A stretch of DNA of 64,000 nucleotides from Lineus longissimus. Taxonomy: Eukaryota > Nemertea > Pilidiophora > Heteronemertea > Lineidae. Shown piece by piece: positions 13,601-28,775 of the stretch. Positions within the stretch are counted from its first letter, which is position 1. Every line of letters begins with the position of its first letter. The notes beneath the pieces were generated by a model. That model worked only from the letters and a program-made list of their open reading frames with translations. It was not told the DNA's origin and made no database searches. The translations under genes and the position numbers were made by a program. The DNA lies in contig NC_088318.1 of assembly GCF_910592395.1 (NCBI RefSeq), positions 18,600,349-18,664,348 of the forward strand, given 5' to 3'.

Positions 13601-16143
13601 TGGCAGAAGGAGGCACGTGTAAAGATACTCAATAAAAAACCCTGCAGTAACCTCACCTTAGATGGTGTTTACTTTAAAACAGCATGGGAAGTTCATATGG
13701 CGAGATTTCCCCAAGATCACAAGGGATGTGTCCCTCTTGGTTATTTCGTTTTGACCTGAATGTCACTTTCACTTCAGATGGATTTCTTAACGGAGGCCAG
13801 TCTGATGAAAAGGTTTGAAGACAATAACATTGTCAAGTTATTGGGAGTGTGTACACGAGGTGAACCAGCTTACTGTGTGATGGAGTTTATGCTTTACGGT
13901 AAGTCTTTCAAACAATTCCTGGGCCTAGGATTAACCAGTTCTATGCTCACTATGTTCAAAAATGGGTAATTAGGTAAGTTCTGTGATGGGGCTCATGATA
14001 TTCCAGCTTTGGCCACTGAAGTGGGGGGGGGCAAACGTGACAATCATATTGCTTTGATCCTTACCAAAGTCGTATCTCGGTTAGATCTATTGTATTGACG
14101 TATACACATTTCTCCTGTTGTGTAGGTGATCTTAAGACGTACATGTTGGCGCGTCGCCAGCTTGTCACCAAGTCACCCGATAATGAAGAAGTCTCGTCTC
14201 TCAGCCTCACCAAGATGGCACTGGATGTCATCAACGGGCTGAAATATCTTACAGATAACAAATATGTACATAGGTAAGGCATACATGAAAAACACATCCC
14301 TTGATCAACTGATTCAGACAATTCTTGTACCACTAAACTGCATTTGCTCTCCACTACCCAAACCCATTGACTTCTCAGTCTTTCAGTCAATTTATCCTCA
14401 GGTGGCATTGTGCAGTATGTACACCTGCTTTTACAACTGACTCCTGATTATGCAATAACTTTGAAGCAATGGTCCTGTTGTGTTTTTTAATCCCCCTATG
14501 CACAGCTAGTGTACACACACATGGATAGGAAATGAGTGCTTAGGCCAATTAAGTGGTGGGTAGTAATATGGTAATTAGCAACAATAGCTCACAGTGTTTA
14601 AAAGTAGACTCTGCTTTTGATGTTTTGGAAAGATTAGTGCCCTTTGTACTTCTCAACAAGGTTACCAGTAATACATGTGAAAACGTTGTAGTGTTTGCCT
14701 GTAGTAGACTGTTTCTCCCTGTGATTGAAGTCATTTGTTTTTGGTAAGACCTGTTTGCCTTTCCTGACTATTGGATCTTAGTCTTCACAACCCAATGCAC
14801 ACTGCAGTGTGCATTGGGTTGCACCACAAACAGGCTTTTACCAAAATGCCATACTTAATCTTTATATTCTTTTTTTGCCAGAGATCTTGCGTGCCGGAAC
14901 TGCCTTGTTGGTGATTTGAGGGTTGTTAAAATTGGTGACTTTGGTATGACGCGTCCAATGATCGAGACAGATTACTACAGATTTAGCAAAAAAGGTGAGT
15001 TGGAAGTTTTGAAAATCTTCCATCTTCAAAAATTGAACTTGAAAATCCATCTAAAGATGATATTCAACAATGCCATTCTGTAGACTGATATACCCTGTTG
15101 ATAAACACTATTTTCATGTGTGTATATTGTTGTCTTTCAGGGATGCTTCCAGTTCGTTGGATGGCTCCAGAAAGCCTCAGTGATGGGATTTTCACGCCTC
15201 ACTCTGACATCTGGAGCTACGGCATCCTACTCTATGAGATTCTGACGTTCGGTAGCTTCCCATATCAGGGCCTTTCAAACAATCAAGTTCTGGAATATGT
15301 CAAGAATGGCAACAAGTTGTCCATACCACTAGCTTGTACAAAAGAAATGTAAGTGTTTAAAAAGCTTCATTGCAAAATGTGATATCCGTTTTTGCCATCA
15401 GAAAAAAGGATTTATTTCGAAATGGTGTTGCCTAAAATTTGGCGCAGTCTGATATTCTGTATGGCAGCCAAGTTTTACTGATCTCTCTTCTGTTTTTCTC
15501 TTTCAGGCAGGATCTAATGGAAGCATGTTGGCGATTTGATTTTCCCGACCGGCCAACACCAGATGCAATAAGAGATTACCTGACAGAGCGGCCACAACTC
15601 ATCAAGCCATGTTTGGATACGCCATCGTCTGCTGTCGTAATCGAGGGCACGGACTCTTTAGAATTTGCTCTTCCTTCGACACGGAAACACACAACGACCA
15701 GTCGTAGTTTCTCAGGAAGTGCTGCTGCTGGACTACTCACCGTTAACCCAGCTGAGATTGCCAAATTAATCGCAAAAAATGAAGACAGTACAACCGTGAC
15801 GCGGAGTAATTCAGGGGATTCATTCACGGCCGAGGAAAATGTGGGGTATGTGACGATAGGCACGCCCGACCCGGTAGGGTCATGTGATCATTTGAACCAC
15901 TCGAAGGAGTTTATCTCAGGGTCCAGAGAACGAGTGACGCGGCATTCGATACCAAAGTTATTTGGGTCGAAAGATAAAATCCCCCCTTTGGTTAACCGTG
16001 ACACAAAACCAAAGGAGATTTTGAAACATTTAGAGAATGATCGGAAAAACCATGTGGGCAACAATGTACATATGTCGGTGCATTATTCAAGTCTGCCACT
16101 CGATAATGGCGACTGCGGGCGGGAACAGTTGACGCAAGTCTAG
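4527..16143 (+). CDS. VKR: Venus kinase receptor (Venus-flytrap receptor tyrosine kinase)
   Basis: Single-pass receptor with an extracellular ligand-binding Venus flytrap module and an intracellular insulin-receptor-like tyrosine kinase; family members answer amino acids or neuropeptides and act in reproduction. Exons: 4527-4602, 5459-5657, 5874-6008, 6253-6530, 6735-7289, 7513-7674, 8008-8161, 8417-8582, 11153-11248, 11492-11770, 12052-12185, 12405-12637, 12952-13093, 13259-13520, 13778-13898, 14126-14273, 14882-14994, 15141-15348, 15507-16143; 1365 aa, all junctions in frame. The start gives a hydrophobic signal peptide (about residues 1-17). ANF-receptor-like sequence is clearest at residues 469-760 ([18 protein letters not shown]). 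A membrane span lies at about 842-867. Kinase: glycine loop GEGAFGTV at 914-921, Lys946, Glu963, catalytic loop HRDLACRN at 1046-1053, DFG at 1066-1068, activation-loop TDYY ending at Tyr1079, then [10 protein letters not shown]. All catalytic residues are present. The tail after the kinase is long and Ser/Thr-rich. Untranslated exons are not defined. Confidence 0.92.
7691..7942. repeat. 36-bp minisatellite, seven copies, in VKR intron 6
   Basis: Seven head-to-tail copies of a 36-bp unit (TTTAAGTCTACTCTAAGTCT and 16 more bases) fill most of intron 6. The copies are almost identical; the second carries a small change near its end. Each unit itself contains two AAGTCTACT blocks. The near-identity points to recent expansion. 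It lies clear of both splice sites. Confidence 0.95.
8583..11152 (+). other. Long intron 8 of VKR, no further feature seen
   Basis: This 2.57-kb intron separates residues 575 and 576 of the receptor. The flanking exons read as one continuous flytrap segment, so no missing exon is needed. I found no RNA gene, conserved coding frame or tandem repeat in it. Confidence 0.6.
14738..14845. repeat. MITE-like element with nested palindrome in VKR intron 16
   Basis: A perfect 34-bp palindrome lies at 14788-14821 (its centre reads CACACTGCAGTGTG). It is flanked by imperfect inverted repeats of about 20 bp, TTTTGGTAAGACCTGTTTG on the left and CAAACAGGCTTTTACCAAAA on the right. The whole could fold into one hairpin of about 108 bp. 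Size and terminal inverted repeats resemble a non-autonomous DNA transposon, but I see no clear target-site duplication. Confidence 0.6.
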
Positions 16144-19100
16144 CGATCAAGGATAACGTATCTGTGTGCTGCTGTACAACGACCTACTAGTTGATATGAG
16201 ACAGACTTCTAAAACCAGGAGATACTTTCACTACTCACTATTCACTGAGAAGTGGCTAACTAATTCACGTTTGCATTTGTTAGAAAATCACTGGAGATAT
16301 CATTCGTGTACAAGAACTTTTGGATATATTTTAAGTCTCATGTTAGGATATCGCTGGATGTATATCTTAAACTTGGATATATCTGTATGGGTTTATTTTG
16401 CATTAGGTTTTAGATATCTGGATTAACCAGTGCTTCTTCAGCCAGTGTGTTACCATGACAACAGTTGCTCAGTTGCCATGGTTGCATAAGTTTCCATAGC
16501 ATTTTCTGTTGCTGAATTTCAGAATTTGAGAGATATTTTAAACTAATCGTATTGTTGTAGTGCCAAATTTGGTACTCATGTTGGTTATTCGTTTTGGTGC
16601 ATACCATGTATACCTCAGGCTCAGGTAGTGTGGGCACAGGACTTAAATAATTCATGTAATTCATTCCAGAAGTAGCTAGCCTACATATGCCAAAGTTGTA
16701 CTGTAGTTTATGGTATCTGGAAAAAACCCATCTTATATTATTTTAAAAGGGCCATTTGTTCGATTCACTTAAGTGTGTTGTGTTTGCTGATTTTGCGAAT
16801 AACCTGGATTTGCGAAAAAAACTATGGCAAACATAAGCTTTTTTTATTCGAACAACGAAAAGCAAGTTTGTAATTTGCAAAAAAAAGTCATGTAAATCTT
16901 GATTTTCATCAGGAATTTTTTCCAAAAATTTGGTGGTTTCATAGTTTCAAAGGAACATTTTTCAACCACAAGGTTGTTGGGGGGGGGGGGGTTATTTTGA
17001 GTTTTCCTTCTTCTCTTATCAGTATGCAGTATTATTATGATTTATTATTTATCCCAAGTCACCTTTTGAAGCATTTTTGCATTGTGACCATCATGACATC
17101 ACACCTTGTGTGGTTTGAGAAATGTTTACAGAAAGCGACAGGTACATTTTTTTAACGAAACATTTGAAACTGGATTTAACGGGCCATGATCGTTTTCTTC
17201 AGTCTTGAGAAGTTGGTGGGCTGGTTTCTCTAAGCTTTGACTTGAAATATCACTAGTATTTTTGTAATCACACTCGTATCCACTCGGGGCTGGGGGCTGG
17301 GGCACCCTAGGGTTAAAGTTTGTACATTGTCAGTAACAAGTTATAGCTATAACATATTATTATTGCTATGTGCATTGGCTGTACAATTGGAGAGGGTGTA
17401 TATGTAAGCATTTATTCCATATTGGGAAGGGCAAAGCCAATATCTTCCAGATTTGGTATGGAGATGAGTCGGTGTGATTCTCTGTGGCTTAACACAATCG
17501 TAAGTCAAAATCTCGTGGCAGCATAGAAGTTTGAAACCATGTGTTGTGTAGATCATTGATGTTTTGAAATGACCAAATAGCACACCGGCTTTATTGTTTG
17601 ATTGTTCAGCCTGTTTTTGTCTCGCGTTCGGTTTCAATTTACTTTCTCCGGCTCACAGGTGCACTCTGCTATTCAGATCTATAAGATTGACAATAAGGTT
17701 GGTCAGTGGTGTGCACGACACATGATTTTGATGATACTGTGTCGACTTGTTTAAGTTGAAGAGGCACTCCTGTTCCACACAGGCAAAATAGGCCTTTTTA
17801 CAGGCGTCCCTCAAACAGCTTAAATCACGTCGACACAGCATGTTTATAAGAGAGGTGTATATACTTCAGAATTCTTGGTGCTACCAGTTTATTTATTGTA
17901 GAAATAGTTACTCACTGTGCTGATAGATACCGCTTGGTTAAATGCCGTGGTGACTCAAGTTTGTCAGGTAGCAATTGAGATTGTATGTGTAGATATGGAT
18001 TTTTTTGATTAACCTCGGAGCACAGGCAGACGGAAAACAGTTTTAGGATCTGTCTTTTTGGTTTTGGGTAAAATGCTTTGATGTGTTTGTTAGGAGTTGG
18101 TGCGGATCCAAGACTGAGCTTGTTAGTCACATGACCTAGGCCGTTGTGACATGTGGATACTGGACAGTTCAACAGCAAAGTTGTCTGTGATGTCATCCGT
18201 GTGTAGTCGGTTTCGCATGCCTGTGAGTGGTCTTGCATTGATGTAGTATCATCATTTTGGCTCCAATGGTCATGTATTTCTGTCCAATGTACTCCTGAAG
18301 AACTGTATTTCATATTCTTGTACAAAGGGATTCTCTAGCAAGAAGCAATGCAACTGTTTGTAAGGATATATGTAAAGCAACTTAAAAACACGCAAACATT
18401 GATCGATGGTGCAAACAATTTTAATCTGATGCTTTTCTCATTAGGAAATATATATTTGGCAGAAATTATTGCTGAAAAGTATATTTTCTCTGGGTTGTGA
18501 AAATCAAGGGATTAGGGAATAGGCCTTGTCTGATTGGCCATGAATAGGCCTTGTCTTTTCAGAAAGCAAGGATCGAAGAGAACTGAGTGTACATATGTAA
18601 TTTAGATTTGTCTGTTGTTTTCTCCTTTTATGTTTTGGCTGGACAGAGAAATAGGAATAATTTCTCAATGTTTAACACTTTGAGATCGAACTTAACCATA
18701 AATGTGAATATTGACTTCTGCTGTGTTTTGTTGGACCAGCTGGTGCATGTTGAAAGAGGGTAAAGGGGACAAGAGACAAGACCACCATTGAATATTCATA
18801 GGTTGGAGGATCCAGACCTATCAATCAGACACGAGTATGTTTTTAACTGTCATGTGCATATTTGGAGTACACGCTAGAAGAAAATTAACCAGCCCCAACA
18901 AAGAGCTTGCAATCGAACTTTGAAAACATTTAAAAATGTATTTTCTGCATTTTATTTCAATTGAGCATTGCCCAGGATGCACCTCAATTGCCGCCGTGTC
19001 TTGATATTGAAGCCTGGACAGGCCTATAACAGTTGTTTTCTGGGTAAGCTACCGAGAGCGAGAATTGATAAAGACTAGTCGTTATTCATTCTTGTCGAGA

Positions 19101-19736
19101 GGTGTGAACATTTACAGTTAACTCTCTGATTTGTGAACATTTTGCGATCAACCTTGTTTTGTGGAAATGAGGTAATATTATCTCTCAATTGGACAACCTT
19201 GTAAAGTTTGTAAAATTCTGAGTTTGGCAGTTCTCAGCAATCTTTAGACTGGGGAATAGTGAAGAGATATAATTATTCCTATTACCTCTGAACAGTCTCT
19301 TTGTTAACCATGATAATCTGTGATCCTTTCCTGATAATGCAGCCAAGTTGAAATATTTTCAAATTGTTGCAAGTATTAAAAATAGTGTATTATGTTGAAT
19401 CAAAATCTGTATTTGGCTGTTCTTTCTTCTACTTGTTCTTGCATGGATGAGTCTCGTTCTCCAAAGAGTTTTAGATCTCCCAGGACTTGTGAGCGTTTTG
19501 CATGTCACTGCAGTTGGGCACCGATTGGTTTCATCGTCATAGGAATAAGGAACAACCAGCATGTTATGAATTCAGGACTGTTATTTTGGTCGAGGATGGA
19601 AATGGTCATGATGACCATCATGCACTGCTCATAGAAATGATGCAACAATGTTTTGAGTTAGCTCATTTGGAATTTCACCTTTCACCCCTCCCAAATCAAC
19701 TGTGCCCCTCCTGTCCAAGTCATTAGCTTGCACGAG
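16144..19736. other. 3' flank of VKR and spacer
   Basis: Downstream of the VKR stop codon. It is AT-rich with no recognisable gene on either strand. It includes a G homopolymer run near 16978-16991. The longest open frame (minus strand, 17912-18325) resembles no family and looks like chance. The VKR 3' UTR must occupy the first part, but I could not place a convincing poly(A) signal. Confidence 0.5.
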
Positions 19737-19990
19737 TATGTCTTGGAGACGGGTTTTTCCCCAAAGACAATATTGCCCAGAGTTAGCACTAATATGTCTT
19801 CAAGACGGGTTGTGACCCCAATACATGATTGCCCAGAGCTAGCACTAATATGTCTTCAAGACGGGTTGTGACCCCCAATACATGATTGCCCAGAGCTAGC
19901 ACTAATATGTCTTCAAGACAGGTTGTGACCCCAATACATGATTGCCCAGAGCTAGCACTAATATGTCTTCAAGACGGGTTGTTCTCCCAT
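19737..19990. repeat. Minisatellite of about 57-bp unit, four to five copies
   Basis: Tandem copies carry the marks TGTCTTCAAGACGGGTTG and GCCCAGAGCTAGCACTAA. The first copy has diverged; the inner copies are near-identical. The same unit, slightly changed, forms a second array at about 26972-27651, so both belong to one repeat family. Confidence 0.9.
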
Positions 19991-20296
19991 TAGACTGGTT
20001 GAGAATGGTCCGAAGTAATCTTTGCTATTGAGCTTATTCATTGGTCTGCTTTGAGATGGATTATCAGGTGTGTATCTGCTCGTGCTGCCCTTGGCTCTGG
20101 GTGTATAACAGCATTTGTTATCTGTGATTTCATGGATTTCTCCTCCAAGTCTTGATGAATTCTCCAGTACCTTCAATAAGACTATATCAGTGCATTGCGT
20201 CATCCTAATTGAAGCTGTGTGACGCCATTTGATACTGAGATATCTCTTCTGCAAGTGTCATGCATCGTGTGAGACCTTTCTCAAATTTGTCGTCAG

Positions 20297-20357
20297 TGTC
20301 AGGTACCGCCATCTAAGCTAAGAAATTGGAACTAGGCATTTGCGTAAAATTAAAAAT
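20297..20357. repeat. 61-bp direct repeat, left copy
   Basis: Starts TGTCAGGTACCGCCATCTAA and is matched with a single base difference by 21803-21863. The two copies lie in the same orientation and bracket about 1.45 kb of decayed tandem sequence. Confidence 0.9.
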
Positions 20358-20689
20358 ATCGCCCGTTTTTAGGGCGGGGGACGATTTACAGCTGGAACCC
20401 CTGAACCAGCTCCCGCAGATCCGTCATTCATTGAGTCAAAGCAAATATGAACCTGGTTTAATCATGCGGTTTATCTTAACTATACTATACCTATCAAGTT
20501 GTTTATATACCCGTCAGTTTCTTGCTGCATTGTTCCAATCGGGACGTCTTGTATACGTTTCATGTAGTACTGCTGGTCTACGGCAGGGGAGCGAGGGAGG
20601 AATAGCTTCTCCTTCTTTCAAAGAAGGTAAGAGAAATGAGAAAGTCATAACAAGACTGAGTCGGTCTTGACAGCTTTGCCGTCTTGCCG

Positions 20690-21720
20690 GCACAGTGAGC
20701 GTATTGAGATAGTCACAACCAGACTAAATCGATCGGTCAGTGCAGCTCCACCTTCTTGCCGACACGGTAAGAGATGATGCGACAAGCCGAATGGGACCTG
20801 GCTGCACTGCCGTCTTGCCCACACGATGTGAGAGCCGATGTGACTGCATCACCAACATCACCGTATCGCGATTATACTCATAGGGAGAGAGGTCACATCC
20901 AAATCAGGCCGAACACGCCGAGAAGAGGCATGACACCATGTAGGGACTTGGCGTATCCAGCAGAGATATGGAACAACCTGCGTGGAGAGAAGGCTTATCA
21001 GGAGGAGACATGTTACACCCTGTAGATGCACACCTTGTACAGAAACATGGTGCACTGTGTCTGGGGTTGGCTCATCGTCGAGAAGAGAAAGAGCACATCC
21101 GGTAGAGACATGGCACATCCAGCAGAGACGATACACCATGTCGAGAGGAAGTACATCCGAACGAGACATAGTGCAACCCTGCAGCGCCATATCACACCCT
21201 GGATAGACATGACACATCCAGTGGAGACATATCACGCCCAGCAGAGATGGCACATCGAACAGAGACATAGTACACTCTGTAGCTACATATCACACTGCAT
21301 TGACAAGGCACATCGAGTAGAAACATGGCACACCCTGCAGCATATGGCACATCCAGCAATAGTATATTATTAGAAACACGGCACACCCTGTAGAGAAATG
21401 ATACATTCAGTAGAGACATGGTCCACCCTGTAGAAACATGGTCACTTTGTTGGGAGAGCGACATCCAGATCAGACAGAGTACGCCTAGTATAAAAGGGGC
21501 ATGGACTAGGTACACTAAGTAGCAACAGTACCATGGTGCGCTATGAAGGGGAAGGGCACATCCAGAAGAGACATGGGGCACCATGCAGAACCTGACACAC
21601 CCTGCAGATCAGAGCAATGGCACACAGTTGGGGCAAGGCGCACCAAGTAGCGAAAAGGAACATCCATTAGAGGAAAGGGCCAGGCCGGTCTACTGTCTCA
21701 TTGGCAAAAGTCATTTCTGA
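20690..21720. repeat. Degenerate satellite-like tract
   Basis: Phrases such as GAGACATGGCACA, CACATCCAGCAGAGAC and CACCCTGTAGA recur every 20 or 40 bp with many substitutions. It looks like an old tandem array of roughly 40-bp units that has decayed. Open frames inside on both strands arise from the repeat periodicity and are not genes. Confidence 0.75.
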
Positions 21721-21802
21721 AGAACATGGTTCTCCCCAGCAGATAAACAACATAGAGCCAAGGAAAATCTATATGTGTCATACCTTTACAAGTCTTCGTA
21801 AC

Positions 21803-21863
21803 TGTCAGGTACCGCCATCTAAGCTAAGAAATTGGAACTAGGCATTTGCATAAAATTAAAAAT
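21803..21863. repeat. 61-bp direct repeat, right copy
   Basis: Second copy of the 61-bp sequence at 20297-20357. It lies about 200 bp upstream of the KLHDC4 start codon, within or next to that gene's promoter. Beyond the repeat the flanks of the two copies differ. Confidence 0.9.
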
Positions 21864-22066
21864 CGGGTACCGAGGTACTAAAAATCCTAGGGAGCGAAGT
21901 AAACAACTTCGATTTGGAGCGAAACGACTGGGGACGAAAACGTCAGGGAGCGAAACGACCGGATACCGACCAGCTGTCAGTGCGCACGTGTTTCTTGTGT
22001 GCGAAATTTTCTTCTTCACTGTTCTGACTAAATCCCCAACTCTAAAGAAACCTGCATTCGTTCGAG

Positions 22067-26471
<4,405 letters not shown>

Positions 26472-26971
26472 TCTGCAGCCAGTTACTTAGATTGGGGTTC
26501 ACTGGAGCCTTCCGATGTTGAACGATGTTGCCTATCTTCAAAGAAGAATGTCAATCCTGACCTGGCCTTGGGAAATAGCTCAATAGTTGTACATTTTCAA
26601 ATCATTTCGATTACCTCTAATTCTTAGAAGCTCTGTTGCTTCAAGTGTTCTACTCTTTTAGAAGAATACCTTTTATAGATTCTTTCTATTAAGTATGATG
26701 GACAGTGGTTGTTGATAACGTTACAATGTGTTGATGTAATGAGGACTCGTGGTGCTATTGTATCGAGTGATTCCAGGTTCATCGGATTGGTTGAAAATTG
26801 CAGAGCCCGGCCATGAATGAACCCTAAACGTGTATAAGTATTTAGTCGTTAACTATTGTTGCTGCCTCAAATATGATGTAATACCATCATGTTGGTGAAT
26901 ATCTGTATATACTCTTAAGAATTGATAGTTATGAATACATGTAAATATGAACACGATCTGTTTTAATTGAT

Positions 26972-27651
26972 TGTTCCCCCCCCAATACACCATCTCCCAG
27001 AGTGAGCACTGATGCTTGTCTTCAAGATGGGTTGTTCCCCCAGTAAACCAAGAGTTGGCTCTGATGCTCGTCTTCAAGATGGGTTGTTCCCCCAGTAAAC
27101 CAAGAGTTAGCTCTGATGCTCGTCTTCAAGATGGGTTGTTCCCCCAGTAAACCAAGAGTTAGCTCTGATGCTTGTCTTCAGGATGGGTTGTTCCCCCAGT
27201 AAACCAAGAGTTGGCTCTGATGCTCGTCTTCAAGATGGGTTGTTCCCCCAGTAAACCAAGAGTTAGCTCTGATGCTTGTCTTCAAGATGGGTTGTTCCCC
27301 CAGTACACCATCGCCCAGAGCTAGCTCTGATGCTTGTCTTCAAGATGGGTTGTTCCCCCTGTACACCATCGCCCAAAGCTAGCACTGATGCTTGTCTTCA
27401 AGATGGGTTGTTCCCCCTGTACACCATCACCCAGAGACAGCACTCGTGCTTGTCTTCAAGATGGGTTGTTCCCCCAGTACACCATCGCCCAGAGCCAGCA
27501 CTGATACTTGTCTTCAAGATGGGTTGTTCCCCCAGTACACCATCACCCTGAGCTAGCACTGATGATTGTCTTCAGGGTGGGTTGTTCCCCCAGTACACCA
27601 GAGCCAGCACTGATGCTTGTCATCAAGACGGGTTGTTCCCCCAGTACACAT
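26972..27651. repeat. Minisatellite, about twelve units of 52 and 58 bp
   Basis: Units share GTCTTCAAGATGGGTTGTTC. The left half uses a 52-bp unit containing AACCAAGAGTTAGCTCTGAT; the right half uses a 58-bp unit containing CACCATCGCCCAGAGCTAGC. The array is related to that at 19737-19990. Open frames on both strands here are products of the repeat. Confidence 0.93.
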
Positions 27652-28775
27652 ACACATATCGTCGGATATGATGGAGAGAACGGTAGGCGGTACATATTCA
27701 GCACGGTTCACTAGCAGTTCAATGTGCTTATGACGTGACGAGAGCAAATCTCACGGGTGGGGCGGAAATACGCCATATTACTGTCATCATCGGCGCCAAC
27801 AACTGTTTCTTTTGACCCTGCCTGAGTCTTTCAAAACAAGTTCTTGATTGACTCTGACCCTGCTGACCTCGATTTTTAAAAACATTTTAAAAGGCCATTC
27901 AAACGTTAAATCAACGGCAAAGATGATCTTTTATGTCACAGAGGTATTTGAACACGATATGTTGAGAAAAATCTGTACAACTATCGAAATATACGATTAC
28001 TTGGATCTATTTCGGACAATCACTCTGCCACCTGCGCGACCTTGTCACAATTGCGGCGCGCTCGTTTGTATACCGCATATAATAGGCGAATAAAATCTCC
28101 GTTTCAGCATGACAGACTTGACGGTTCAGCGCTAAGAGTGTTTGACTGTAGATCGGCAGGTCACTGGTTCGACTCCCGGTGAATCTGCCGCAGTTTTCTC
28201 TTTTTTCTTCTTCCTTATCTTGTTATCTAATCATCCATGTACAGATGTCAAAGTTTTCATTATTATCATTATCATACCCCGCACCCAAACTTTTCAAACT
28301 GCAGCACATACTGACTCCGGGCGTTCGAGTACTACCGATCGAGGATGGTTCGCCCCCGCAGTCAAGCCATATTAACAAGCAAAGATGAAGTCAACACGTC
28401 AATATGCTTAAACATGAGCATCTGTAAAAGAAACGGAAATTGATACAAGTTTCCAATTAACAAGCCCAAGCCAAGCCTAATTCTGAACATCGAAAAAGTC
28501 CAAAACGTAAACAACAACACGTGAGTATGATCTTAAAATAGAAACTGACATGATAATGAACGGAATTCCACACCGTGACGTCATTTGCACCGACGAACGG
28601 CCATGTTTGATTTTCCCCACAAAATTGGTGGACATCGGAACTTCAGGGAAATTGCTTGAAGAAGACCGATTTTCATGACTTGAACCGCGAAACGTCAAAG
28701 AAAATGGTCGAAAAAAGCCCCTTTCCGTCGTCTAAATGAAATATTAACGGTGGTGAATAAACGTAGGATTATATC
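27652..28775. other. Spacer before ZCCHC14, probable promoter region
   Basis: Apart from the tRNA-like sequence at 28115-28187 and a short ATT/ATC tract near 28256-28276, I see no gene. The final few hundred bases should hold the ZCCHC14 promoter and 5' UTR; no TATA box stands out. Confidence 0.4.
28115..28187 (+). repeat. tRNA-Tyr-like sequence (SINE head or tRNA pseudogene)
   Basis: GACTGTAGATC matches the tRNA-Tyr anticodon region (anticodon GTA) and GGTTCGACTCC at 28166-28176 is a perfect B-box. The A-box is weak. The T stem has two mismatches and the acceptor stem hardly pairs, so this is not an intact tRNA gene. T runs at 28194 and 28201 could stop RNA polymerase III. A tRNA-derived SINE or a decayed tRNA copy fits best. 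Confidence 0.6.

Noticed and set aside
17912-18325. 137-residue open frame on the minus strand after VKR
   Set aside because: No recognisable domain; it lies in likely 3' UTR or spacer and looks like a chance frame.
20858-21584. Several overlapping open frames on both strands
   Set aside because: They come from the periodic degenerate satellite, which keeps frames open without coding.
20297-21863. LTR retrotransposon
   Set aside because: Terminal repeats of 61 bp are too short, and no primer-binding site, polypurine tract or coding remnant was seen.
27276-27551. 91-residue frame with repeated peptide
   Set aside because: It is the translation of the minisatellite; both strands read open.
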